Assembly (NCBI GenBank): GCA_009773355.1
Contig: WRPG01000050.1
Coordinates: 1 to 37,528 of the forward strand
Reading direction: 5' to 3'
From: Limisphaerales bacterium
Lineage (GTDB): Bacteria; Verrucomicrobiota; Verrucomicrobiia; Limisphaerales; SXTU01
Length of the DNA stretch: 37,528 bases
Shown here: piece by piece, positions 9,035-16,924 of the stretch
Numbering within the stretch: the first letter of the stretch is position 1
Layout: every line of letters begins with the position of its first letter
Position numbers and translations under genes: made by a program
Notes under the pieces: generated by a model
The model's database searches: none
Seen by the model: only the letters and a program-made list of their open reading frames with translations
What the model was told of the DNA's origin: nothing

Positions 9035-10369
9035 CTAGGCGGATCCCGCGCGGCGCTCCAGCCGCAGCCGCGCCACGCGCATCCCGTCCATCGCCTCGAC
9101 GCGCAGCGAGAAGGCTTCGAGCCGGACCACATCGCCTTCCTTGGGAAAGCCCCCGAGCCGGTGCGTCACGAAGCCGCTCGTCGTGGTGATTTCCTCCTCG
9201 GCCAGCTCCTCGCCGACGAGTTCCTCCAGCTCGTGCAACGGCAGCGCGCCATCCACGTCCCAAATGCTCTCGCCAGACTTCTGAAGCAGCGGCTTTTCCT
9301 GGTCGAACTCGTCCTGAATCTGCCCGACCACCTCCTCGATGATGTTTTCCAGCGTGACGAGGCCGACGGTGCCGCCGTATTCGTCCACCACCACGGCCAT
9401 GTGCAGCCGGCGGTCGAGCAGCAGTTGCAGCAGCCGCTCCAGCCGCGCCGTGGGCGGGACGTAAATGATTTTGCGCGCGACCGCTGCCAGCTCCGCGCCG
9501 CTGCGGGCCTTCAGACGCATCGCGAACAAGTCCTTGATGTGGACGACGCCCAGCGTGCGGTCCACGTCGCCGCCCTCGCACAACGGGAAGCGCGAGTAAC
9601 GCGTCTTTTCCGCGATGTCCAGGCACTCGGCGATGCTCGCCTGCGTGTTGAGCACGGTGAGTTCCGCCCGGGGCCGCATCACCTCGCGCGCGACGCGGTG
9701 CCGCAGGTCGAGCGCGTTGAGCACGATTTCCCGGCCCAGCTTTGAGCCGCCGGCGTGGCGCTGGTTGGCGTCGAACATCAGCCGCAGTTCCTCCTCCGAG
9801 TGCGCGCCATCGTGCTCGGAGGAGACCGGAATGCCGATTTGCCGCAGCAGCCAAAGCGCGCTGTGGTTCAGCACCCAGATGAACGGATACGCGAGGACAT
9901 AGAACCAGCGCAGCGGATACGCGACCCAGAGCGCGCCCTCCAGCGGCCGCTTGATGGCGAGCGACTTCGGCGCCTGCTCGCCCGCGACGATGTGCAGGAA
10001 CGTGATGACCGAGAAGCCCACCGCGAAGGCGATGCCCGAACGCACGCGCTCCCACTCGTCCCCCGTCCAGCCCAGCCAGCCGAAGACCGGATGCAGCAGC
10101 GCCTCGAAAATCGGCTCGCCAATCCAGCCCAATGCCAGGCTCGCGAGCGTGATGCCGAGCTGCGCCGCGCTCAGATAGGCATCTAGGTTGTGCAGGATGT
10201 GCTGCGCCATGCGCGCGCGGCGGTTGCCCTGCGCGATGAGCGGCTGGAGCTGCGTGTCGCGCACCTTCACCAGCGCGAACTCCGCCGCGACGAAGAAGCC
10301 GTTCAACCCCACCAGCACCAGCACGGCCAGCACTTTCAGTAGGATGAAAAGGACTTCCTCGCCGCTCAC
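9035..10369 (-). CDS. CNNM/CBS-domain membrane protein (HlyC/CorC type), paralogue 1
   Basis: 444 residues from a GTG at 10369. The GTG overlaps the TGA of the upstream gene by four bases (GTGA), indicating translational coupling. The N-terminal CNNM/DUF21 region has several membrane segments and the family motifs NGFFVAAEFALV (24-35) and AGEQAPKSLA. Two CBS domains (about 205-330) and a C-terminal CorC_HlyC domain (about 345-435, including ATTSGFVTHRLGGFP-like sequence) follow. Such proteins are linked to divalent-cation (Mg/Co) transport or regulation, often misannotated as hemolysins. The exact substrate is not deducible. It is the last of three paralogues on this strand. Confidence 0.9.
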   Translation of the reverse strand: MSGEEVLFILLKVLAVLVLVGLNGFFVAAEFALVKVRDTQLQPLIAQGNRRARMAQHILHNLDAYLSAAQLGITLASLALGWIGEPIFEALLHPVFGWLGWTGDEWERVRSGIAFAVGFSVITFLHIVAGEQAPKSLAIKRPLEGALWVAYPLRWFYVLAYPFIWVLNHSALWLLRQIGIPVSSEHDGAHSEEELRLMFDANQRHAGGSKLGREIVLNALDLRHRVAREVMRPRAELTVLNTQASIAECLDIAEKTRYSRFPLCEGGDVDRTLGVVHIKDLFAMRLKARSGAELAAVARKIIYVPPTARLERLLQLLLDRRLHMAVVVDEYGGTVGLVTLENIIEEVVGQIQDEFDQEKPLLQKSGESIWDVDGALPLHELEELVGEELAEEEITTTSGFVTHRLGGFPKEGDVVRLEAFSLRVEAMDGMRVARLRLERRAGSA

Positions 10370-11352
10370 AGGCTCACCTCCCCGAACACGGCTTTCAGAA
10401 TATCCTCCAGGCTCACCACGCCCAGTTCGCTCCGGTCGCGTGCGAGCACGATGCCCAGCCGTTGCCCGCTGCGCTGCATCGCGCGCAGGGCGTCCTCCAG
10501 CCGCAGTTCTTCATCGAGGTAAAGCGCCGGTTGAAGGTAGTCCGCCGCTAGCTTGCGCTCGTCCACTTCCGCCTGGAACAACAGCCGCCGCAAACTCAGC
10601 ACGCCCACTGGGCGCGCCCGGCCCGTGCGCGACTCGCACACCGGCATCCGCGTGAACTGCCGTTGCCGGAACAACTCCATCACCTGCTTCATCGGCGTCG
10701 TCGTCTCGACGCTCACGACCTTCTCCCACGGCACCGCGACCGAGCGCACGGTGAGATTCTGCAAATCCAGCACGCGGTTGATCATCACGCGCTCCTCGCT
10801 GGTCATGCCCTGCGCGGACTCCTGCATGAGCCGGCGCAGCTCGTCGCGGTTCGCAAACAAGTGTCCCGTGAACACGCGCCCGCCCGTCCAGCGCAGCAGG
10901 CCGTCGCTCAAAGTCGTGGTCACGCTCACCAGCGGGCGCAGCAGGAAATGAATCAGCCGGAAGAGCGGCGCGACCAGCAACGTGAGCCGGTTCGGGTAGC
11001 GCGTGAACAGCATCTTGGGCAGCAGCTCGCACCAGACGTAGAACAGCAGCGCCATCACCAGCACCCAGAACGCGAACCAGCCCGGCGCATCCTTGAACTG
11101 CCGGTGCAGTGCATACACCACCAGCCCGCCGCCGAGGAAGTTCGCCAGCGTGTTGCCGACGAGAATGGTCCACAGGAAGTTCTCCGGCTGCTCCAGCCAG
11201 CCGTGCAGCAACCACGCGCGCCGCCCGCCCTTGCGCATCAGGTTGCGGATGCGCAGCCGGTTCAGCCCCAGCACGCCCGCCTCCATGCCGGACAAGATGA
11301 ACGACACCGCCACGCACAGCAGCAGCACCGGAATGAACAGCGCCCACCCCAT
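10366..11352 (-). CDS. CNNM/CBS-domain membrane protein, paralogue 2, lacking the CorC_HlyC domain
   Basis: 328 residues from the ATG at 11352. An in-frame GTG at 11355 was rejected because AAAGGAGG at 11366-11359 lies 6 nt before the ATG. The protein has an N-terminal CNNM region with segments such as FIPVLLLCVAVSFILSGMEA and LVGNTLANFLGG, and the motif CELLPKMLF. Two CBS domains (about 195-325) end the protein at EDILKAVFGEVSL. The CorC_HlyC domain found in both neighbours is absent, so the protein stops right after CBS2. Its stop overlaps the start of the next gene by four bases, and the two products may work as a pair. Cation transport or regulation is inferred from the family. Confidence 0.9.
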   Translation of the reverse strand: MGWALFIPVLLLCVAVSFILSGMEAGVLGLNRLRIRNLMRKGGRRAWLLHGWLEQPENFLWTILVGNTLANFLGGGLVVYALHRQFKDAPGWFAFWVLVMALLFYVWCELLPKMLFTRYPNRLTLLVAPLFRLIHFLLRPLVSVTTTLSDGLLRWTGGRVFTGHLFANRDELRRLMQESAQGMTSEERVMINRVLDLQNLTVRSVAVPWEKVVSVETTTPMKQVMELFRQRQFTRMPVCESRTGRARPVGVLSLRRLLFQAEVDERKLAADYLQPALYLDEELRLEDALRAMQRSGQRLGIVLARDRSELGVVSLEDILKAVFGEVSL

Positions 11353-11358
11353 CACGCG

Positions 11359-11366
11359 CCTCCTTT
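11359..11366 (-). promoter_or_regulatory. Strong ribosome binding site (AAAGGAGG)
   Basis: On the minus strand AAAGGAGG is followed by six bases and ATG at 11352. It is the clearest Shine-Dalgarno sequence in the window and fixes the start of paralogue 2. Confidence 0.8.
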
Positions 11367-11378
11367 CGGGACTCGGTA

Positions 11379-11452
11379 GGAGCGCGGACGCCCACGTCCG
11401 CAGTTCACAAGGCGCGGATGAAAACTGCTGCGGACGTGGGCGTCCGCGCTCC
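11379..11452. repeat. Palindromic repeat, family R2, copy 2 (25-bp perfect arms)
   Basis: Arms 11379-11403 and 11428-11452 are exact reverse complements around a 24-nt loop. They share the GGACGCCCACGTCC core with 1344-1399. The repeat lies between two genes of the same strand and could weaken read-through between them. Confidence 0.85.
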
Positions 11453-11457
11453 AGCCT

Positions 11458-11489
11458 TCATCTGTGTTCAATCTGTGTTTCATCTGTGG
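11458..11489. repeat. Short direct repeats of ATCTGTG
   Basis: TCTGTGTT occurs at 11461 and 11472 (within ATCTGTGTTT) and ATCTGTGG follows at 11482. The stretch overlaps the 3' end of paralogue 3 (stop 11482-11480), so the last codons of that protein lie in repeat sequence. Confidence 0.5.
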
Positions 11490-12724
11490 CTAGAAATCAC
11501 TTCCACCAGCACCTCGCGCACGCGCCGGTCGTCCGCCACCTGCGCCTTGAGCCGCACGCCGCCGAAGACCACCGACTCACCCGTCTGCGGCACGACTTCC
11601 TTCAGCGCCACGAGCAGGCCGCCCATTGTGTCCACGCCGGGCAGCTCGCCGAAGTCGGGATGCTCGCGGCGGAAATCCTCCACGCGCATCGTGCCGTTCA
11701 CGCGCCAGCGGCCCGGCGCGAGCAGCTCCATCACGAAGCCCGGTGCCTCGCCCTCGTTGCGGATTTCCCCGACGATGGCCTCGATGATGTCCTCCATCGT
11801 CACCAGCCCGGCGGTGGAGCCGAACTCATCCATCACAATCGCCAGCCCGCGCCGCTGCCGCTGCAACGCACTGAGCAGTTGCAGCAGGTTCATGCTCTCC
11901 GGCACGAACGACGGGAACTCAATCGCATCCGCCAAGTCGCCGTTCGGCTCCAGCAGCAGCGCGCGGCAGTTCAGGATGCCCACAATCGTGTCCGGCGATT
12001 CGTCGTAAAGCGGCAGCCGCTCGTGGCCGAACTTCCGCGCCGCCGCGACCATCTCCTCCACCGGCAAGTCATCGGGAATCGCCGCCATGCGCGCGCGCGG
12101 GCGCATCACGTCCTTCGCCGTGCGACGGTCGAGCTGGATGATTTGCAGGATGATTTCCTTCTCCGACGCCGCGAGCGTGCCCTGCTGGAACGCCAGCTCA
12201 ATCAGCTCCTTGTAATCCGCATCCGTCAGCGTGGCCTGCGCTGTGATGGACTTGGGAATCGCCACGCGCAGCAACGCCTCGTTCAACCGCTGCGCCACCT
12301 GCCGCAGCGGCCGGCTCACCCGCACGAGGAAAATCATCGGCCCCGCCACGCGCAGCGCCCACGCCTCCGGCATCCGCACCGCCAGCGTCTTGGGCACCAC
12401 CTCGCAGCCCAGCAGGATGAGCAGGAACGTGCCCACCAGCGTCAGGCCCAGATGCGCGCCCGTCACGCTCAGGCTCATCCACAGCGCGAGCGCGATGAGC
12501 GCGGAGTTGGCCAGCGTGTTGCCCAGCACGATGGTGGCGAGCAAGTCCTGCGGCTCGTTCAGCAGCGCCGCGACGGACCCGCCCAGCCCCGGCGACCGCT
12601 CGGCAAGCTGCCGCGCGCGCCACTTGCCCAGCGAGAACAGCGCCGTCTCCGCCAGCGCGAAGAAAAAGCTGGCCGCCGCAAAGCCGAGCACACCCAGCCA
12701 GGCGATGAACGGTGCCAGTGACAT
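11480..12724 (-). CDS. CNNM/CBS-domain membrane protein (HlyC/CorC type), paralogue 3
   Basis: 414 residues from the ATG at 12724; an ATG at 12736 would add four residues (MLPP) and is equally possible, since neither has a Shine-Dalgarno sequence. The CNNM region shows [33 protein letters not shown] and [12 protein letters not shown] domains lie at about 205-320, with [18 protein letters not shown] in the C-terminal CorC_HlyC domain. It has the full architecture of paralogue 1, unlike the shorter paralogue 2. It is transcribed divergently from guaB, about 100 nt apart. A role in divalent-cation homeostasis is the family expectation, not something the sequence proves. Confidence 0.9.
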   Translation of the reverse strand: MSLAPFIAWLGVLGFAAASFFFALAETALFSLGKWRARQLAERSPGLGGSVAALLNEPQDLLATIVLGNTLANSALIALALWMSLSVTGAHLGLTLVGTFLLILLGCEVVPKTLAVRMPEAWALRVAGPMIFLVRVSRPLRQVAQRLNEALLRVAIPKSITAQATLTDADYKELIELAFQQGTLAASEKEIILQIIQLDRRTAKDVMRPRARMAAIPDDLPVEEMVAAARKFGHERLPLYDESPDTIVGILNCRALLLEPNGDLADAIEFPSFVPESMNLLQLLSALQRQRRGLAIVMDEFGSTAGLVTMEDIIEAIVGEIRNEGEAPGFVMELLAPGRWRVNGTMRVEDFRREHPDFGELPGVDTMGGLLVALKEVVPQTGESVVFGGVRLKAQVADDRRVREVLVEVISSHR

Positions 12725-12824
12725 TGGCGGGAGCATGACCGCGAGAAGGGGAAGGCAAAAGGCAGAAGTAGCCGATCCGGCACTTCCCGCTTGCCAGCCG
12801 CGCGCTCGGCGGGCATTTACTGGC

Positions 12825-14393
12825 ATGGCAAATTCCAACGCCGCCAACGCCCTCGACGCCGAGTTCTACCAGACAGCGGAACGCTTTTTTCCGAACCAGG
12901 CCGGCACTGCGCTGACCTACGACGATGTCACGCTCGCGACGCTTTACTCGGAGATCCTCCCGCGCGACACGCAGCTCGACACCACGCTGGCGGAGAGCCT
13001 CCAGCTCAACATCCCCATCGTTTCATCAGACATGGACACGGTGACGGAGGCGCGCATGGCCATCGCGATGGCGCTCAACGGCGGGCTGGGCCTGATCCAT
13101 TACAACATGCCGGAGAAACAGCAGCTCTCCGAGGTGAGCCGCGTGAAGAACCACGTCCACGGGCTGATCCAGGAGCCGATCAAGGTCTCGCCCGACCAGT
13201 TCATCGGGGACGTGCTCGCGCGCATCGAGGAGAAACGGTTTGCCTTCAGCACCTTTCCCGTCGTGGATGAGCAGGGGAAATTGCTCGGCCTCCTCTCCGG
13301 CAGCGTGGTCAAGCCGCGCTACGCGAAGCGCAAGGTCTCCGACGCGCTCACGCCGCGCGACCAGGTCTTCACGCTGACGGAGAAGAAGCTCGGCAAGAAT
13401 CCCATCGCGGCGGCGGACAAGTTCTTCAACGACCATCCCGGCATCCACAAGCTGCTGGTGGTGGACGACGAGGACCGGCTGCGCGGGCTGTTCACGATGA
13501 GCGACATCGAGCGCATCACGTCCGAGCGCGCGGCGCAGTTCAAGCCGGCGCGCGACGCGCAGTTCCGCCTCGTGTGCGGCGCGGCGGTGAGCGCGACGCG
13601 CAACGCCTTTGGCGAGCTGGACCGCGACCGCATCCTCGCGCACGTCGGCGGACTGGTGGAGCGCGGCCTCGACTCCGTGGCCGTCTCCACCGCGCACGGC
13701 CACACGAAAGGCGTGGGCGACACGGTGCGGATGCTGCGCGACGCGTTTCCGAAGCTGCCCATCATCGCCGGCAACGTCACCAGCGCGGCGGGCGTGGCGT
13801 TCCTCGCGGACGCGGGCGCGACCATCATCAAGATTGGCCAGGGGCCGGGTTCCATCTGCACCACGCGCGTCGTGGCGGGCGTGGGCATCCCGCAGCTCAC
13901 GGCGCTCTACGTCTGCTCGCGCGCGGCGGCGGAGAAGAAGGTCACGATCCTCGCGGACGGCGGCATCACGAAGTCAGGCGACATCGTGAAGGCGCTGACG
14001 CTGGCGCAGGCGGTGATTTGCGGCGGCGTGCTGGCAGGTTGCGCGGAAGCACCGGGAGAAATCCTCGAAATCGGCGGCAAGCTCTACAAGCAATACCGCG
14101 GCATGGGCAGCCTCGCCGCGATGAAGGCCGGCTCCGCCGCGCGCTACGGGCATTCAACCGCCGACGCCACGCGCAAGGTCGCGGCGGAAGGTGTCGAGGC
14201 GCTCAAGGAAGTGGCCGGCCCGCTGGAGCGCACGCTCGCCACGCTCATCGGCGGCATCCAGTCCGGCATGGGTTATCTCGGCGCGGCGAACTTGTCCGAA
14301 CTGCGCAAGCGCGCCCGCTACATCCGCGTCACGGCCGCAGGCGTGAAAGAGGCTGGGGCGCATGATGTGGTCGAGGTGAAGACGGGGAACTGA
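12825..14393 (+). CDS. guaB: Inosine-5'-monophosphate dehydrogenase
   Basis: 522 residues from the ATG at 12825. The enzyme oxidises IMP to XMP with NAD+, the committed step to guanine nucleotides, in the cytoplasm. Visible features: N-terminal barrel sequence LTYDDVTL and SSDMDTVTE, a CBS-domain insert (about 115-235), the K+/catalytic loop GPGSICTTR with Cys345, the flap YRGMGS, and the Arg440-Tyr441 dyad that acts in hydrolysis of the intermediate. After the dyad, [11 protein letters not shown] replaces the common EGVEGRVPYKG form; the glutamate is kept. A start far upstream in this frame was rejected as it runs antisense through the CNNM gene. It is convergent with the operon ending at 14474, with a hairpin between them. 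Confidence 0.95.
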   Translation: MANSNAANALDAEFYQTAERFFPNQAGTALTYDDVTLATLYSEILPRDTQLDTTLAESLQLNIPIVSSDMDTVTEARMAIAMALNGGLGLIHYNMPEKQQLSEVSRVKNHVHGLIQEPIKVSPDQFIGDVLARIEEKRFAFSTFPVVDEQGKLLGLLSGSVVKPRYAKRKVSDALTPRDQVFTLTEKKLGKNPIAAADKFFNDHPGIHKLLVVDDEDRLRGLFTMSDIERITSERAAQFKPARDAQFRLVCGAAVSATRNAFGELDRDRILAHVGGLVERGLDSVAVSTAHGHTKGVGDTVRMLRDAFPKLPIIAGNVTSAAGVAFLADAGATIIKIGQGPGSICTTRVVAGVGIPQLTALYVCSRAAAEKKVTILADGGITKSGDIVKALTLAQAVICGGVLAGCAEAPGEILEIGGKLYKQYRGMGSLAAMKAGSAARYGHSTADATRKVAAEGVEALKEVAGPLERTLATLIGGIQSGMGYLGAANLSELRKRARYIRVTAAGVKEAGAHDVVEVKTGN

Positions 14394-14413
14394 GGGAGGA
14401 GTGTCCAGTAATC

Positions 14414-14470
14414 AGTGTTCAGTATTCAGTCGGGGAACGGACAGCCTTGGGCCGCTGAATACTGAACACT
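14414..14470. terminator. Inverted repeat between convergent genes, possible two-way terminator
   Basis: AGTGTTCAGTATTCAG (14414-14429) and its exact reverse complement (14455-14470) flank a 25-nt loop. The pair lies between the ends of guaB and of the exb operon. No strong U-tract follows, so it may instead be a dispersed palindromic repeat. Confidence 0.45.
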
Positions 14471-14473
14471 TCC

Positions 14474-14698
14474 TCAGAACTCCACCGCCTCGTTCGTCGC
14501 GCCGCACTGCGGGCAGCGCGACACCTCCACATCCTCGTCATCGGTGTAGACGTAGGCGCACTTGCGGCAGCGGAAAATCGTGTCCTCGGACGGCTCCGGC
14601 TCGAAGCTGCGGCGCCGGCGTTCGGCCAGCCCGGCGATGGCGGCGATGGCGGCCAGCAGGAGGGCGACGTAGGCGAAGATGAGGCTGTCGGCGGTCAT
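14474..14698 (-). CDS. Small membrane protein with zinc ribbon
   Basis: 74 residues from the ATG at 14698, which overlaps the TGA of the TonB-like gene (ATGA). One hydrophobic segment (SLIFAYVALLLAAIAAIAGLA, about 4-24) is followed by a basic patch ERRRR and a four-cysteine knot CRKC...CPQC (CxxC, 16 residues, CxxC), typical of a zinc ribbon or rubredoxin-like site. The topology suggests a soluble metal site next to the inner membrane, on the cytoplasmic side by the positive-inside rule. I do not recognise a named family. As last gene of the ExbB-ExbD-TonB-like operon it may be an accessory of that complex; this is inferred from linkage only. Confidence 0.75.
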   Translation of the reverse strand: MTADSLIFAYVALLLAAIAAIAGLAERRRRSFEPEPSEDTIFRCRKCAYVYTDDEDVEVSRCPQCGATNEAVEF

Positions 14699-15477
14699 TC
14701 CTTCCCCCCGGCAGGCAGCGGGACCGTGTGCCACTGAAACACGAGCGTGCCTTCCATCAGCGCGCCGTTGCCGCCGGCCTTCGGCACCGGGGCAAAGCGC
14801 AGGACGCGCGCCAGTTCGACCGCGAACTGGTCGGCGGCGTGCTGGGCGGGATTCCGCGTGCCGCCGCCGGCCAGCCGCGGGGTAAAGACCAGCCCCTCGT
14901 GGTTCACCAGCACCTGCACGCGCGAGTCCGCCAGCACGTCCGAGTGGCTCCTGGAGGGCAACGCGGGCGGGGTCATCAGCGGACGGGCGCGCACCGGCCC
15001 TTCGATGACCAGCCGCGAGGCCGCGCGCAACGCCGGCTGGAAGGCGGCGACGCCGGGCGCGGTCGCCGGCGGCTTGCGCGCCGGATCAAACACCGGGCGC
15101 GCCCCGGCGGACGCGACCATTGCAAACACACTCCCAAGCGACTGGGTCGGCTGCCCCAACGGCCGCTCCGGCGTGCTCCACTCGCTGAACTGGAAGCCGG
15201 GCGACTGCGGCAGCAGCCACGCCCCGGAGAAGCCACGCCGGCTGGCCATGGCGAAGAGCGTCGGGTCATTGAGCAGGCGGGCGTCCAGCGCCTGGCGCGC
15301 CAGGACCGGGTCGGTCAGCCACCGCACCGCCAGCGTTGCGGCGGCCGCAGGCGGGGGGGGCGCGGTCCGGGTGGAGCCGAGCCAGAGCAGCGCGAGGTGC
15401 AGCGCGAACACCGCAAGCACCACGGCGACCCAGCGCCGGGGCGACCACGGCGGAATGCTGGCGGCGGCACCATTCAT
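14695..15477 (-). CDS. TonB-like energy-transducer protein
   Basis: 260 residues from the ATG at 15477, overlapping the upstream exbD-like stop by four bases. A single N-terminal membrane segment (WVAVVLAVFALHLALLWLG) carries His27, corresponding to the conserved His of TonB; the Ser four residues before it is Val here. A proline/alanine-rich linker follows. The C-terminal part (about 180-260: VQVLVNHEGLVFTPRL, LVFQWHTVPLP) resembles a small TonB/TolA-like alpha/beta domain. It would link the inner-membrane ExbB/ExbD motor to the outer membrane. Assignment rests on position, length, topology and the His, more than on strong sequence identity. Confidence 0.65.
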   Translation of the reverse strand: MNGAAASIPPWSPRRWVAVVLAVFALHLALLWLGSTRTAPPPPAAAATLAVRWLTDPVLARQALDARLLNDPTLFAMASRRGFSGAWLLPQSPGFQFSEWSTPERPLGQPTQSLGSVFAMVASAGARPVFDPARKPPATAPGVAAFQPALRAASRLVIEGPVRARPLMTPPALPSRSHSDVLADSRVQVLVNHEGLVFTPRLAGGGTRNPAQHAADQFAVELARVLRFAPVPKAGGNGALMEGTLVFQWHTVPLPAGGKE

Positions 15478-15917
15478 GGCGCAGGGGTGGTGGCCGGCGG
15501 CGCGACGCGCGGACGGGTGGCCTGCAACAGCTCGCTGACCCCCGCCTCGCGCGCCAGTTCGCCGAGCCGGAAGGTCACTTCCGTGGGCGTCAGTTGGTCC
15601 GCGAGGATGACGAGGGTGAGTCGCGCCTGGCGGTTGCGTGCCTGCTCGGCGGCGGTGCGGAGCCGCTGCCGCAAACCGGCCTCCCCGATGACCTGGTTTT
15701 CGAAATAGAACTGTCCGCTGCGGTCCACGACCACGGCGACACTGGGGTTCGCCGTGCCCGGCAGCCCATCCGCCTGCGGCAGCTCGACCCGCACGCCGGG
15801 CGTGAAGACCAGTTGCGAGTTGAACGTGAGGAAAATCAGGACGAGGAAAAACACCCCCGCGAACGGCGCGGCGTCGAGCTGGCCTTTAAAAATGCGGGCG
15901 TGGCGTGGGAATCTCAT
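15474..15917 (-). CDS. ExbD/TolR-like protein without the canonical transmembrane Asp
   Basis: 147 residues from the ATG at 15917. It has a short cytoplasmic N-terminus, one membrane helix (VFFLVLIFLTF, about 22-32) and a periplasmic domain of ExbD type (VELPQADG, VAVVVDRSGQFYFENQVI, LVILADQLTPTEVTFRL). In ExbD/TolR the helix begins PxIDV, where the Asp carries protons; here the same place reads PFAGV, so Gly21 replaces it. An Asp at 15 (LDAAP) falls where ExbD usually has Asn. The gene overlaps the TonB-like gene and follows the ExbB-like gene by 103 nt. It is clearly in the family but its energy coupling is uncertain. Confidence 0.85.
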   Translation of the reverse strand: MRFPRHARIFKGQLDAAPFAGVFFLVLIFLTFNSQLVFTPGVRVELPQADGLPGTANPSVAVVVDRSGQFYFENQVIGEAGLRQRLRTAAEQARNRQARLTLVILADQLTPTEVTFRLGELAREAGVSELLQATRPRVAPPATTPAP

Positions 15918-15945
15918 GGGGGGATCGAAAACGGAGCAGGATCAA

Positions 15946-16010
15946 GATCAGGATTAAGAGCAGAAAGGAACCGCGCGCCCAGAGCGAAACTCCTGCTCGT
16001 AATCCTGATC
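15946..16010. repeat. Stem-loop between the exbB-like and exbD-like genes
   Basis: 15946-15963 pairs with 15993-16010 at 17 of 18 positions (GATCAGGATTA with TAATCCTGATC, then GAGCAG with CTGCTC) around a 29-nt loop. It occupies most of the 103-nt spacer in an otherwise overlapping operon. It could lower downstream expression or protect the exbB end of the mRNA; both are inferences. Confidence 0.7.
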
Positions 16011-16020
16011 CTCCGTGCCC

Positions 16021-16644
16021 TCATCCCTTCCTCCCATTCTCCCCCGTCACGAGGTTCAGGATTTCGTTCGAGGACTTCTCCATGTCGAGGACGATCTGGT
16101 TCACGCGGCTGACGAGGTAGTTGTAGCCGACGTAGCAGGGAATCGCGACGGCCAGGCCCATCGCCGTGCAGACCAGCGCCTGCCAGACGCCGCCCGTGAG
16201 CAGCGCCGCGTGGGCGAACTGCCCTTCCTTCTCCATCACGCCGAACATCTTGATGAAGCCCAGCGCCGTGCCGAGCAGGCCGAGCAGCGGCGCAATCTGC
16301 GCGATGGTGGCGATGAGGTTTAACTTCTCTTCGAGGCGCGGCACTTCCTGAAGGCCCGTGTCCTCCAGCGCTTCGCGCACGCCCTCGCGCCCGCGCTCGC
16401 GGCTGAGGATGGCGTTCTTCACCAGCCGCGCGACCGGGCCGGGCGTGGCGTCGCAGATCGAGAGCGCCTCGACGACGTTGTCGCGCTTGAGCACGGTGCG
16501 CACCCCCGCGAGAAACTCGGCGGAGTTGATCTGCGCGCGGTGAAAGTGCAGCACCCGCTCGATGAACACGGCGATGGCGACCGCGCTCAGGAGCAGCAGC
16601 AGCCACACAACCGGCCCGCCCGCGGAGAGTAACTTCGGCAGCAT
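16021..16644 (-). CDS. ExbB/TolQ/MotA-family proton-channel protein, variant
   Basis: 207 residues from the ATG at 16644, the first gene of the operon. Three membrane segments fit the family: VVWLLLLLSAVAIAVFIERV (about 11-30), IATIAQIAPLLGLLGTALGF (about 107-126) and ALVCTAMGLAVAIPCYVGYN (about 156-175). APLLGLLGTALG is the classic ExbB signature. In E. coli ExbB the third helix starts with GIAEAL, where Glu176 is functionally important; here it is GVWQAL with Gln155, while the threonine five residues on (Thr160) is kept. Together with the Gly in ExbD, the pair lacks both usual carboxylates. A longer in-frame start at 16866 would translate a repeat and was rejected. Confidence 0.9.
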   Translation of the reverse strand: MLPKLLSAGGPVVWLLLLLSAVAIAVFIERVLHFHRAQINSAEFLAGVRTVLKRDNVVEALSICDATPGPVARLVKNAILSRERGREGVREALEDTGLQEVPRLEEKLNLIATIAQIAPLLGLLGTALGFIKMFGVMEKEGQFAHAALLTGGVWQALVCTAMGLAVAIPCYVGYNYLVSRVNQIVLDMEKSSNEILNLVTGENGRKG

Positions 16645-16650
16645 GGGTTT

Positions 16651-16679
16651 CTTATAGGGAGCGGACGGGGGGGGGCAAA
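16651..16679 (-). promoter_or_regulatory. Candidate promoter of the exb-like operon (TTTGCC, 17 nt, TATAAG)
   Basis: On the minus strand TTTGCC (16679-16674), a 17-nt spacer and TATAAG (16656-16651) precede the ATG at 16644 by six bases. TATAAG matches TATAAT at five positions. The transcript would be leaderless or nearly so, and no Shine-Dalgarno sequence is present. Confidence 0.45.
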
Positions 16680-16780
16680 GTTCAATCTTCGTGGTGAACC
16701 GGTAGATTCGAACGCGCGGCTCTCCGGTTTGGAAGGCGCAAAGCCGATTCGGGAATCCTCGCCTGACATTCGCGCAGACC

Positions 16781-16889
16781 AAGGGCTGAAAGCCCGGCAG
16801 ATGATAGCCCAGGGCAAGCGAGACGCAGTCCGCGCCGCCCTGGGTCACCGTCCCAAAGAATCTCAAGCCCTGTAGGGGCGGCAGAAACC
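16781..16889 (-). repeat. Dispersed repeat family R4, copy A, upstream of the HA helicase
   Basis: Read on the minus strand it matches 21320-21401: a CAGGGCTTGA-like segment, then GCTTGCCCTGGGCTAT and a palindromic GGGCTTTCAGCCC end. Copy A has an extra 25-30 bases in the middle. The two copies face each other around the gene at 16925-21316. Confidence 0.75.
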
Positions 16890-16918
16890 TTTTCCACGCT
16901 CTTCAGACACGCTATTCT
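16890..16918 (+). promoter_or_regulatory. Candidate promoter of the HA helicase (TTTTCC, 17 nt, TATTCT)
   Basis: TTTTCC at 16890-16895 and TATTCT at 16913-16918 are 17 nt apart; TATTCT ends six bases before the GTG start at 16925. The -35 match is poor. The site begins directly at the end of repeat R4. Confidence 0.3.
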
Positions 16919-16924
16919 GCCGCT

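Noticed and set aside
11093-12721. 542-codon plus-strand frame antisense to the CNNM genes
   Set aside because: Composition (Arg, His, Gln) is that of a shadow frame and it crosses the R2 palindrome.
14100-14250. Possible loss of the IMPDH catalytic flap ([11 protein letters not shown] in place of EGVEGRVPYKG)
   Set aside because: The functional Arg-Tyr pair (440-441), the loop Cys345 and the following Glu are all present, so the enzyme is probably normal.
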